Positions 1 to 6,535 are shown, counted from the first letter of the stretch. The stretch: 9,558 bases of DNA from an uncultured Planctomycetaceae bacterium (GCA_937860165.1 CALMBE010000441.1:1-9558), one strand, 5' to 3'. The notes: generated by a model from the sequence alone, not told the origin. Numbers and translations are program-made.

Positions 1-88
1 ACGGCGACTGCGTGGCCGCGCTCCATGACCTCCCAAGTGATTCGCTTGATCTCGCCACCGTGCTGCTCGAGCGCGCGGCGCACGTGTC
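1..88. other. Unassigned edge segment, does not continue the M16 gene
   Basis: The M16 frame that is clear from about position 89 has three stops just upstream (26-28, 38-40, 47-49). No plus-strand frame here resembles the stretch that normally precedes the VLSGGMSSRL motif of this family. Two other frames stay open with GC-rich third positions: plus frame 3 (ending at the TGA after FSAGG) and a minus-strand frame reading roughly RRALEQHGGEIKRITW. Either could be a fragment of another gene; I recognise neither. The simplest explanations are a misassembled contig edge, a rearrangement, or more than one frameshift. Confidence 0.5.
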
Positions 89-586
89 GATCTGGCCTGG
101 GCGGCGGTGGGCGTTCTCAGCGGGGGGATGAGCTCGCGGTTGTTTACCGAAGTCCGCGAACGCCGAGGACTCTGCTACACCGTGAGCGCCTCGCTCCAAA
201 CCCAGTTGGAACGGGCTCGCGTGCTGTGCTATGCCGGTACTTCAGCAGAACGCGCCCAGGAAACTCTCGATGTGACGTTCTCTGAACTCCAAAGACTTGG
301 AGCCGGCATTTTGCCCGACGAGCTCACTCGCCTCAAAGCCCGCATCAAGAGCAGCCTCATCATGCAGCAAGAATCCTCCAGCTCGCGGAGTGGTGCGATC
401 GCTCGGGAATGGTACCACTTGGGTCGAGTCCGCTCGCTCGAAGAAATCGGTAGTTTGGTCGACGAATTGACCGCGCCGATGATCAACGAATATCTCCAGT
501 CGCACCCACCGACTGATTTTACATTTGCCACCTTAGGTCCCCAGCCGCTGGAGTTGCCCGGTGAAGTTTCGCAGTCATACGCTTGA
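86..586 (+). CDS. M16 family metallopeptidase, C-terminal part (Arg/Tyr-bearing subunit), 5'-truncated
   Basis: This is the C-terminal domain of an M16 (pitrilysin/processing-peptidase-like) protein. The recognisable sequence starts at DLAWAAVGVLSGGM and runs through SSRLFTEVRERRGLCY, the family's second signature. The Arg (codon 155-157) and Tyr (codon 176-178), seven residues apart, match the pair that binds substrate and stabilises the transition state in M16 enzymes. The middle (LKARIKSSLIMQQESSSSRSGAIA, given here only as LKARIKS...SGAIA) and the end (FTFATLGPQPLEL) also fit M16B proteins. The N-terminal half, where an HxxEH zinc site would lie, is absent, so its presence cannot be judged. 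The frame is open from 50; a GTG at 107 would give 159 residues, but this falls inside the conserved domain and is not a believable natural start. The last 26 bases overlap the next M16 gene, indicating an operon and translational coupling. Whether the gene is truly broken or only cut by the assembly is unknown. Confidence 0.85.
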   Translation, partial: VDLAWAAVGVLSGGMSSRLFTEVRERRGLCYTVSASLQTQLERARVLCYAGTSAERAQETLDVTFSELQRLGAGILPDELTRLKARIKSSLIMQQESSSSRSGAIAREWYHLGRVRSLEEIGSLVDELTAPMINEYLQSHPPTDFTFATLGPQPLELPGEVSQSYA

Positions 587-1787
587 TAACGGCTTGGAAA
601 TTGTGGCCGAATGCAATGAGTCGGCCTACTCCATGGGGCTCGGTTTTTTCGTCCGCACCGGTGCGCGCGACGAAAACGATGAACTCGCCGGAGTAAGCCA
701 TTTTCTCGAACACATGGTCTTCAAGGGAACTCCTCGCCGCTCGCCAGACGATGTTAATCGCGAGTTCGACGAATTGGGGGCCCACTACAACGCCTTCACC
801 AGCGAAGAAAATACCGTGTACTACGCCTCGGTACTCCCTGAGTATCAGGAACCCGTGGTCGATATCCTGGCCGACATCATGCGGCCCAGTCTGCGGGCGG
901 AAGACTTTGCGATGGAGAAGAAAGTCATCATCGAAGAAATCCAGATGTATGCCGACCAACCCCCCTTCGGCATGGACGACAGAATCAAGGAGTTGCACTA
1001 CGGCAACCATCCATTGGCGCGCAGTGTACTGGGAACGGAAGAGTCGGTGGGAGCCTTGGCGGTAGGACAAATGCAGAACTATTTTGAGTCACGTTATGCA
1101 CCCAACAACATGTTTGTCGCCGCGGCGGGTAAGGTTGACTTCGAGGCACTTGTTCGCCAAGTAGAAGCTCGCTGTGCGGCCTGGACCTCGGCACCAAGTG
1201 AACGAGCGCTGCCCCGTTCCAATTCGACCACCTCGTTTCACTGTGTAAGTCGTCCTAGTTCGACGCAACAATACATCCTGCAACTTGCCGACGCCCCCGC
1301 CGCCGAGGATGAGCGACGTTATGCCGCGAAACTCTTGGCCACCATTTTCGGCGACGATTCCGGCAGCCGACTCTACTGGGAATTGGTCGATCCGGGGTTG
1401 GTCGAAAGTGCAAGTGTCGGTCACTACGAATACCAAGGCGCCGGCATGTACTTCGCTTGGATTAGCTGCGAACCTGAATCTGCTGTGGACAATTTTGCCC
1501 GGGTGAGCGAGTTGCAGCACCAAGCCGAAGCCGGAGGTTTTACGCCCCAGGAGCTCCATCAGGCTAAGAGTAAAGTCAAGTCCCGCGTCGTGCTGGGGAG
1601 CGAACGACCGCGCAACCGACTTTTCAATGTTGGAGGCAACTGGCTCCAGCGCCGCGAGTACCGCAGCACCGCGGACGACTTGCGCTCGATCGACGCCGTG
1701 ACCCTCGCCGACATCGAACAAGTATTGCGCGACTTCCCGCTGACGCGGCACACCACGGTCACCATCGGCCCGTTGGAGAAGTGGTAA
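561..1787 (+). CDS. M16 family zinc metallopeptidase, HxxEH subunit (408 aa)
   Basis: A complete M16B peptidase of about the usual 400-450 residues. The N-terminal domain has the inverted zinc motif HFLEH (His47, Glu50, His51) and the third ligand, probably Glu126 in VIIEEIQMY. Glu50 would be the catalytic base. The C-terminal domain is recognisable from GDDSGSRLYWEL (264-275). However, where the partner has EVRERRGLCY this protein has ELVDPGLVES, so both the Arg (Val276) and the Tyr (Glu282) are replaced. This is the pattern of a heterodimeric M16B enzyme in which one subunit supplies zinc and the other the Arg/Tyr pair, as described for a Sphingomonas M16 pair. The start is GTG 561, with GGAG at 550-553 seven bases upstream and the family-like N-terminus MKFRSHTLDNGLEIVAE. 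There is no signal peptide, so the protein is probably cytoplasmic. Its natural substrate is unknown. It overlaps the preceding M16 gene by 26 bases and ends at a large hairpin. Confidence 0.93.
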   Translation: MKFRSHTLDNGLEIVAECNESAYSMGLGFFVRTGARDENDELAGVSHFLEHMVFKGTPRRSPDDVNREFDELGAHYNAFTSEENTVYYASVLPEYQEPVVDILADIMRPSLRAEDFAMEKKVIIEEIQMYADQPPFGMDDRIKELHYGNHPLARSVLGTEESVGALAVGQMQNYFESRYAPNNMFVAAAGKVDFEALVRQVEARCAAWTSAPSERALPRSNSTTSFHCVSRPSSTQQYILQLADAPAAEDERRYAAKLLATIFGDDSGSRLYWELVDPGLVESASVGHYEYQGAGMYFAWISCEPESAVDNFARVSELQHQAEAGGFTPQELHQAKSKVKSRVVLGSERPRNRLFNVGGNWLQRREYRSTADDLRSIDAVTLADIEQVLRDFPLTRHTTVTIGPLEKW

Positions 1788-1810
1788 GGGTAGTGGGCGG
1801 GTCTTGGGTT

Positions 1811-1875
1811 CCTGCGCGAGGCTAACGCCTCCCGCTCGCCTAATTGGAGAGCGGGAGGCGTCAGTCTCGCGCAGG
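1811..1875. repeat. Long near-perfect hairpin between convergent genes, possible bidirectional terminator or dispersed repeat
   Basis: Two 26-nt arms (1811-1836 and 1850-1875) pair with 24 Watson-Crick pairs, one G-U and one A-C mismatch around a 13-nt loop. The arms begin CCTGCGCGAGGCTAACGCC on the left. The hairpin lies between the stops of two converging genes, 23 bp past the M16 stop and 25 bp from the other gene's stop, so it could end transcription from both sides. Neither side has a U-run directly after the stem, so it is not a textbook intrinsic terminator. I recall similar 'gctaacgcctcccgct' sequences in planctomycete genomes, which suggests a dispersed REP-like element; that is from memory and unchecked. 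Confidence 0.75.
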
Positions 1876-1900
1876 GTCGCATTTTTCGCAAGCCCCGACG

Positions 1901-2293
1901 CTACCCGTTCAAATACTCACCCAGCTTGTGCTCCTGAAACCACTGGGCATGCCACGGTTCCTCGGTGAGCATGTCACTCCGCGATTCGGGTACAACATAC
2001 GCGTGGCACTCGACTTCACTGCCATCGGCCACTTGCACAACCACGGGCTCGCGGACGTAAAAGCTCGATTCGTAGGTGTCCAACTCAAACAACGTGTCTT
2101 CGTCGATCTCCTCATAGAGCAAACCGTTTACTACCGCGCCATTCTTACTCCGTAAGATTCCAGGATAGAGCGCGTCGCGGACACGGAAGATCGAATAGCC
2201 GCGCAGTGTGGCGGGACGCGAAGGAAAAGGTCCTATCGAAATCCGTTCCCACACCTCGGGGAACATCAGCGTGCCGTAAGTAAACAGTTTCAT
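1901..2293 (-). CDS. Gamma-glutamylcyclotransferase-like (AIG2/GGACT family) protein
   Basis: A 130-residue protein of the small GGCT/AIG2-like beta-barrel family. It has the N-terminal substrate-loop motif YGTLM (residues 6-10) and the central ELDTYESSFYVRE stretch, in which Glu75 is the expected catalytic acid/base. GLLYE (58-61 region) and the C-terminal aromatic segment also fit. Known members release 5-oxoproline from gamma-glutamyl amino acids, gamma-glutamylamines or glutathione-type peptides; the specific substrate cannot be read from this sequence. The length matches the short AIG2/GGACT branch rather than the ChaC branch. The start ATG at 2293 gives MKLFTYGTLM, where the family normally begins; no good Shine-Dalgarno precedes it. 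The gene appears monocistronic, convergent with the M16 operon and codirectional with sthA 300 bp upstream. A 5-oxoprolinase-like gene lies 5.8 kb away. Confidence 0.85.
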   Translation of the reverse strand: MKLFTYGTLMFPEVWERISIGPFPSRPATLRGYSIFRVRDALYPGILRSKNGAVVNGLLYEEIDEDTLFELDTYESSFYVREPVVVQVADGSEVECHAYVVPESRSDMLTEEPWHAQWFQEHKLGEYLNG

Positions 2294-2338
2294 CGGTTCG
2301 GCTAAATTAGATCAGGGATAAGTGCCAGGCAAATTTTA

Positions 2339-2365
2339 CCGCGAAGGCACGAAGGACACGAAGTG
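2339..2365. repeat. Three tandem 9-nt units (CACGAAGGA type)
   Basis: The sequence reads CCGCGAAGG, CACGAAGGA, CACGAAGTG in direct succession, 46 bp upstream of the cyclotransferase start codon. I recall similar 'cgaaggcacgaaggacacgaag' tracts in the intergenic DNA of other bacteria. No gene is visible here, and a regulatory role is not evident. Confidence 0.5.
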
Positions 2366-2452
2366 GAAGAATTGTAATGTTGTAGGGAATCACAAAGTGA
2401 TTTTATTGGGGGTGTTCGGGAAATGTTGTATCACATTGCCAGCTATTAGCCA

Positions 2453-2490
2453 GTCATTCCCGCGCAGGGCTTGCCCCTCGCGGGAATGAC
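2453..2490. repeat. Palindromic repeat, copy 1 (GTCATTCCCGCG arms)
   Basis: Perfect 12-bp arms, GTCATTCCCGCG at 2453-2464 and its complement at 2479-2490, enclose a 14-nt segment that adds an AGGG/CCCT stem (2466-2469 with 2475-2478). The first 16 bases are identical to the reverse complement of 6301-6316, so this belongs to the same family as the element at the end of the CbiX gene. It lies about 100 bp beyond the sthA stop and could also serve as a weak terminator for that gene. Confidence 0.75.
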
Positions 2491-2542
2491 GATTAGGCGT
2501 ATCTAATCATGGTTAATTCCCGGGCACCTTCAACCTATTTCA

Positions 2543-2570
2543 AATCACCAATCACTAATCACCATTCACC
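2543..2570. repeat. Heptamer tandem array, AATCACY type (4 units)
   Basis: Consecutive 7-nt units read AATCACC, AATCACT, AATCACC, ATTCACC, followed by a related AAATTCACT. The array lies 24 bp past the sthA stop codon. The rest of the 300-bp spacer 2294-2593 holds the 9-nt tract and palindromic repeat listed separately, and no ORF I can support. The period of seven is shared with two other arrays in this window (7568-7616 and 7953-8017) although the unit sequences differ. Confidence 0.65.
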
Positions 2571-2593
2571 AAATTCACTAGCGCTTTACAACT

Positions 2594-4045
2594 TCAGAGA
2601 CTACAGCTTACCGAAACCGGCTCGCAGGTTCCAGAGTAAACGTGGTTGAGTTTATTGAGCCCATTGTAGGCCGCCACTTTGTAGCACTCAGCCAAAGTGG
2701 GGAAATTGAACACGTTATTCACGAAGAATTCCGCGTCTCCCCCCAAGGCCATCACGGCTTGACCAATGTGGACCAATTCGGTTGCCCCGGTGCCGATGAC
2801 GTGAACCCCCAATATCTTGTGGGTGTCCTGGTGAATCAGCATCTTGAGCATCCCCAATTCGTCCCCCAAGAGTTGGCCTCGAGCGATTTCGCGGTAGTTG
2901 GCGATACCCGCTTCGTAGGGAATTCCCTCGCTGGTGAGCTGTTCTTCGGTCTTCCCCACCATCGAGATTTCGGGAATCGCATAGATGCCATAGGGAAACA
3001 AGCTCGTGTTGTAGTTGGTCACATCCGCGCAATCGAAGGCATGGCAAATCGCCCGGCGACCTTGTTCCATACTCGTCGAAGCCAGCGCGGGAAATCCAAT
3101 CACATCCCCTGCCGCATACACATGCGGGACAGTGGTCTGATAATACTCGTTGACCTTCAATCGCTCGCGGTCATCGCACTCGATTCCGACACTGTCGAGT
3201 CCCAGTTGATGGCACACTCCTTGGCGTCCCACGGCGTAGAGCAGCGTCTGTGCGTGCAGGGTTTTACCCGACTCCAACCGCGCCTCGACCAACCGAGTCA
3301 CCTTGCCGTTTTGGAATTCGACCTCTTCAATTTTCTCAACCTTTTCACCCAAGCGGAGGGTGATTCCTTGTTGCCGCATAAAATATTGAAATGCATCGGC
3401 GATTTCTAGATCGAGAAAACCAAGCACCCGGTCTCGGCCTTCGACCAAGGTCACTTGCACCCCGAGGGTTGCCATGATGCACGCGTACTCCGTGCCGATG
3501 ACACCGCCACCTACGACAATCATGGTCTTCGGCAGGTGATTGAGCCGCAGCACTTCGTCGCTTGTAAAGATCGAACGATCGTTGAACGGGACCGACGCCG
3601 GACGTGCTGGCTTGGTGCCGACCGCGACCAGAAAGCGATCCGCCGAGACGCGTTCTTCTCCATTGGGCCCCTCGATAGCCAATTCATTCGCCCCCGTGAA
3701 GCGGGCTTTGCCCCACAAGAGATCGATGCCATTGCGGTCGAATTGGTCGCGAATCACGTCCCACTCGTGGCGAATCACTCGCTGCGAGAAGCTCACCAAC
3801 TCGGCGATGGTAATGTCTTTCTTCAACTGGCGGTGCGCGGAAATCCCCCGGCGATTGGTACCCGTCAAATGCAGCACCGCTTCGCGAAGGGCTTTCGAGG
3901 GAATGGTCCCCGTATTGATTTGGGCCCCCCCCAGAACTTGGTTCTTCTCGATGATTGCCACGCGCTTGCCCAGCTTGGCAGCTTGGATCGCACCCTTTTG
4001 CCCCGCGGGGCCAGTACCGATCGCTATGCAGTCGTAATGTTTCAT
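2594..4045 (-). CDS. sthA: Soluble (Si-specific) NAD(P)+ transhydrogenase, SthA
   Basis: A 483-residue cytoplasmic flavoprotein of the class I pyridine nucleotide-disulfide oxidoreductase fold. It transfers hydride between NADPH and NAD+, balancing the two pools. The FAD-binding motif is IGTGPAGQKGA (9-19), the NAD(P)-binding motif VVGGGVIGTEYA (177-188), the second FAD motif VYAAGDVIG (309-317), and the dimerisation domain runs from about 350 to the end with VGKTEEQL, LGVHVIGTGATELVHIGQA and FNFPTLAECYKVAAYNGLN. At the site where disulfide reductases have CxxxxC the sequence is GGAQINTGTIPSK (39-51): both cysteines are missing, which excludes lipoamide or mercuric reductase and fits SthA. 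The ATG at 4043-4045 gives the usual N-terminus MKHYDCIAIGTGPAG. The open frame extends to 4207, but those 54 residues are not FAD-fold-like and are rejected. After NGLNKL, where E. coli SthA ends almost at once, 17 further residues follow with two cysteines. Transcribed alone, divergent from rarA. Confidence 0.93.
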   Translation of the reverse strand: MKHYDCIAIGTGPAGQKGAIQAAKLGKRVAIIEKNQVLGGAQINTGTIPSKALREAVLHLTGTNRRGISAHRQLKKDITIAELVSFSQRVIRHEWDVIRDQFDRNGIDLLWGKARFTGANELAIEGPNGEERVSADRFLVAVGTKPARPASVPFNDRSIFTSDEVLRLNHLPKTMIVVGGGVIGTEYACIMATLGVQVTLVEGRDRVLGFLDLEIADAFQYFMRQQGITLRLGEKVEKIEEVEFQNGKVTRLVEARLESGKTLHAQTLLYAVGRQGVCHQLGLDSVGIECDDRERLKVNEYYQTTVPHVYAAGDVIGFPALASTSMEQGRRAICHAFDCADVTNYNTSLFPYGIYAIPEISMVGKTEEQLTSEGIPYEAGIANYREIARGQLLGDELGMLKMLIHQDTHKILGVHVIGTGATELVHIGQAVMALGGDAEFFVNNVFNFPTLAECYKVAAYNGLNKLNHVYSGTCEPVSVSCSL

Positions 4046-4097
4046 GGCAGATTTTTCTCGAACCAGGCGGAAGGGAAAGGCAGGTTTTGCGGCGGGA

Positions 4098-4118
4098 CGA
4101 TCCGCGCATAGCGGATCG
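4098..4118. promoter_or_regulatory. Operator-like palindrome upstream of sthA
   Basis: CGATCCGC (4098-4105) and GCGGATCG (4111-4118) form a perfect 8-bp inverted repeat around GCATA, 53-73 bp upstream of the sthA start codon. A second, shorter inverted repeat TACAAC-G-GTTGTA lies at 4203-4215. Their position between divergent sthA and rarA fits a repressor site or a leader hairpin, but no regulator is encoded nearby. No confident -35/-10 pair was identified. Confidence 0.35.
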
Positions 4119-4244
4119 CGTCTCCCAACTCTACCGCACAGGGAGTGCCACTCGATTCCCACCGCGAATTCCCCCTCACTAGGCGAGCCATTCAGTTCAG
4201 CGTACAACGGTTGTAACGATCAAACAAGAAGAGAAGAGCCGTTT

Positions 4245-4438
4245 GTAGGGTGGGTGAGGCAGAGCTATTTCAGCGCTTGCAGGAACCCCACACTACCCTG
4301 CGCATTCCACAAGTTGGTGCCTCACCCACCTTCTTTCGGCTTCAAGTTCAGGTGGGTAAGACCCCACGGATTGCGACGTTGTCTGAAGGGAGTTGGCCTT
4401 CAACTCTTGCTACGTTGGCTCTGTCTTACCCACCCTAC
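4245..4438. mobile_element. MITE-like element with 21-bp imperfect terminal inverted repeats
   Basis: The ends (4245-4265 and 4418-4438) are inverted repeats matching at 19 of 21 positions; the outer 11 bases GTAGGGTGGGT/ACCCACCCTAC are perfect. The interior holds inverted copies of the same motif, so the element folds as two adjacent hairpins: 4249-4260 with 4319-4330 (12 bp) and 4351-4362 with 4423-4434 (12 bp). Each contains smaller stems (4279-4283/4297-4301 and 4390-4395/4401-4406). It has no credible ORF. Length, symmetry and intergenic position fit a non-autonomous miniature transposable element. No clear target-site duplication was found. The rest of the 4046-4531 spacer shows only the palindromes upstream of sthA. 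Confidence 0.65.
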
Positions 4439-4531
4439 GGTATGAGTATTCGATCCCCCATACTTGGCGTGCGGACCCACTCGGCGTAAAACAGTTTGTG
4501 ACAGATAACTCATTTTTCAGAACCGCAACTC

Positions 4532-5875
4532 ATGTCGCTCTTTGATGCCGTCGAATTGGAAAACCGCCAGCGCGCTCAGCCGCTGGCGTTGCGGATGAGG
4601 CCGCGCTCGCTCTCTGAGTTCGTCGGTCAACAACATTTTCTCGGCGAGGGCAAACTCCTGCGGCGGTTGATTAAAGCCGACCGACTCACGGCTCTGTTGT
4701 TCTACGGCCCACCGGGCACGGGCAAAACGACCTTGGCACATCTCTTGGCGACCGAGACGCGCTGCCGATTTCGCCAACTCAATGCCGTCACTAGCGGCGT
4801 GAAAGACCTCCGCGAAGTGATTGAGTCGGCCCGCGATGTTCTCTCGGCAGAGGGCTTGCGGACGCTGCTGTTTGTCGATGAGATCCATCGTTTCAATAAG
4901 TCGCAACAAGACGCGCTCCTGCCCGATGTCGAGGAAGGGACCGTCATTCTCGTGGGGGCGACCACGTCGAACCCGTTCTTCGCGGTCAACAGCGCCTTGG
5001 TGAGCCGCAGCCGGGTGTTTGAGTTCAAGCCACTTTCTCCCGAAGACATCAAGTCGCTCCTGACGCGAACGCTCGCCGACAAAGAGCGCGGACTGGGAAC
5101 TATTGCCGTGCATCTGCACGACGCAGCCGCCGACTTTCTCGCCCAGACCTGCGATGGCGATGCCCGGCAGGCGCTCTCGGCCTTGGAGATCGGAGTGTTA
5201 TCTTGCGACGAGCAGCCTGTTGAGTTCACTTTGGAACTCGCCGCCGAAAGTGTCCAGCGGAAGGCGATTCAATACGACCGCGATGGCGATTCGCATTACG
5301 ACTCGGCGAGTGCCCTGATCAAAAGTATTCGCGGCAGCGATCCCGATGCGGGAATTTATTGGCTAGCCCGGATGCTTGAAGGGGGCGAAGATGTGCGATT
5401 TCTCACCCGGCGGCTGGTGATCCTGGCCAGCGAAGACATCGGCAATGCCGACCCGCAGGCCTTGCCGCTGGCCGTGGCTGCGATGCAGGCCTGCGAATTC
5501 GTGGGTCTCCCCGAATGTCAACTCACCCTGGCACAAACGGTGGCCTACTTGGCATGCGCGCCGAAATCCAATGCCGCAACGGTCGCCATCGGTGAAGCCC
5601 GCCACGATGTCCGCGAGGGTCGCACCCTGCCGGTTCCCGTGCATTTGCAGGATGCCCATTATTCAGGTGCGAATCGGCTGGGACGCGGCGTGGGATATGA
5701 GTATGCGCACGATGCCGAAGGGGGCGTTGCTTCGCAAGATTATCTGGGTATCGACCGCGAATACTATCGCCCCGTCAATCGCGGATTTGAGCAGGAACTC
5801 GCCCAGCGATTGGAAACCATTCGCGCACGGCTGCGGGAAGCCCGTGATTCTGGCAAAGGGGAACAGGATTCATAA
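4532..5875 (+). CDS. rarA: Replication-associated recombination protein A (AAA+ ATPase RarA/MgsA)
   Basis: A 447-residue AAA+ ATPase related to clamp-loader subunits and to eukaryotic Mgs1/WRNIP1. It acts in the cytoplasm at stalled or gapped replication forks, with single-strand binding protein as a known partner in E. coli. Visible motifs are an N-terminal PLALRMRPRSLSEFVGQ (17-33), Walker A GPPGTGKT (59-66), Walker B LLFVDEIH (112-119) followed by RFNKSQQDALLP, sensor 1 GATTSNP (142-148) and the arginine-finger region SRSR (158-161). The C-terminal half, with KSIRGSDPDAGIYWLARML, ASEDIGNADP and the HYSGANRLGRGVGYEYAHD stretch, is the tetramerisation domain typical of RarA and absent from RuvB. 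Length is normal and no key residue is missing. The ATG at 4532 gives the expected N-terminus; no strong Shine-Dalgarno is seen. It probably heads a two-gene operon, as the next start lies 6 bp after its stop. Confidence 0.95.
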   Translation: MSLFDAVELENRQRAQPLALRMRPRSLSEFVGQQHFLGEGKLLRRLIKADRLTALLFYGPPGTGKTTLAHLLATETRCRFRQLNAVTSGVKDLREVIESARDVLSAEGLRTLLFVDEIHRFNKSQQDALLPDVEEGTVILVGATTSNPFFAVNSALVSRSRVFEFKPLSPEDIKSLLTRTLADKERGLGTIAVHLHDAAADFLAQTCDGDARQALSALEIGVLSCDEQPVEFTLELAAESVQRKAIQYDRDGDSHYDSASALIKSIRGSDPDAGIYWLARMLEGGEDVRFLTRRLVILASEDIGNADPQALPLAVAAMQACEFVGLPECQLTLAQTVAYLACAPKSNAATVAIGEARHDVREGRTLPVPVHLQDAHYSGANRLGRGVGYEYAHDAEGGVASQDYLGIDREYYRPVNRGFEQELAQRLETIRARLREARDSGKGEQDS

Positions 5876-5881
5876 AAATCC

Positions 5882-6322
5882 GTGATCGCTTCGATGATTC
5901 TCCCCCAACAATCGCCAGCCATACCCCCCAAGAACATTGCCGTGATCCTCGTGGACCACGGCTCGCGGCGGGCCGAGAGCAACGACATGCTCTTGGAGGT
6001 GGTTGCCGCCTTTCGACAGCATTCCGCTTGGAAAATTATCGAGCCGGCCCACATGGAATTGGCAGAACCCTCGATTGCCTCGGCCTTCGCACGGTGCGTC
6101 GAGCAAGGGGCTCAACTCGTCGTGGTGTTCCCCTATTTTCTTTCACCCGGTCGACACTGGCACGAAGATATACCGCGCCTCGCAGCCGAAGCGGCAGCTA
6201 ACCATCTGGGTGTAGAATACCGCGTTGCCGAGCCTATCGGTTTGCATCCCTTAATGCTGCAGATCATTGACGAGCGGATCGCCAACTCACTGGATTCCCG
6301 CCTGCGCGGGAATGACAACTAA
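5882..6322 (+). CDS. cbiX: CbiX-type sirohydrochlorin chelatase, with repeat-derived C-terminus
   Basis: A single-domain protein of the CbiX/SirB class II chelatase family, which inserts Co2+ or Fe2+ into sirohydrochlorin on the way to cobalamin or siroheme. The N-terminal strand IAVILVDHGSRRAESN holds the metal-binding His26, and FPYFLSPGRHWHEDIP (83-98) holds the second, His92. HMELAEPSI (57-65) and the EPIGLHPLM segment (118-125) also fit. Which metal is used cannot be told. The start is GTG 5882, with AGGA at 5867-5870 about 11 bases before it; ATG 5894, four codons on, is an alternative. Only 6 bp separate it from rarA, so the two are probably cotranscribed, though no functional tie is known. 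The last ten residues, LDSRLRGNDN, are translated from a palindromic repeat, so the natural C-terminus has been replaced or extended. No other tetrapyrrole gene is in the window. Confidence 0.85.
   Translation: MIASMILPQQSPAIPPKNIAVILVDHGSRRAESNDMLLEVVAAFRQHSAWKIIEPAHMELAEPSIASAFARCVEQGAQLVVVFPYFLSPGRHWHEDIPRLAAEAAANHLGVEYRVAEPIGLHPLMLQIIDERIANSLDSRLRGNDN
6291..6316. repeat. Palindromic repeat, copy 2, overlapping the 3' end of the CbiX gene
   Basis: ATTCCCGC (6294-6301) and GCGGGAAT (6306-6313) form an 8-bp stem with a 4-nt loop, within a 26-base unit that starts TGGATTCCCGCC and ends GGGAATGAC. Bases 6301-6316 are the exact reverse complement of 2453-2468, placing it in the same family as the copy after sthA, in inverted orientation. 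It supplies the final codons of the CbiX gene, and its hairpin could help to end the rarA-cbiX transcript. Confidence 0.75.
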
Positions 6323-6535
6323 GGCAAGCCGATAACTGATTTCCTCTGCCCTAAGGCCACGGTGACAGCACTGCTGGCGGAGATTCGCCGCAAAAAGCCC
6401 GCGCGAAACTTTTCCGCTTAGGCAAACTTTAGCGGCTCCCTGTCGTCTGCCGAAACTATTTGCAAGCAGTGCGCCTCGGGATTCCGACGGTACGCGCTGA
6501 TCGTTTGTCAGTTCAATGTGAAGGATACCTTACCG

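Noticed and set aside
2642..3409. 255-codon plus-strand open frame inside sthA
   Set aside because: It lies opposite a clearly identified conserved gene, shows no recognisable motif, and has the look of an antisense shadow of GC-rich coding DNA. The same applies to 3455-4111.
4046..4207. Upstream extension of the sthA frame by 54 codons
   Set aside because: The extra residues are not FAD-domain-like and contain the operator-like dyad; MKHYDCIAIGTGPAG from 4045 is the normal N-terminus.
4044..4445. 133-codon plus-strand frame across the sthA/rarA spacer
   Set aside because: It runs through the MITE-like inverted repeats and has no family resemblance; the element's symmetry explains the sequence better than coding.
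6323..6535. Possible RNA gene or riboswitch between cbiX and the secreted-protein gene
   Set aside because: Only short imperfect stems (such as CCGCT/AGCGG at 6414-6435) are seen, and no known cobalamin or other riboswitch core could be recognised.
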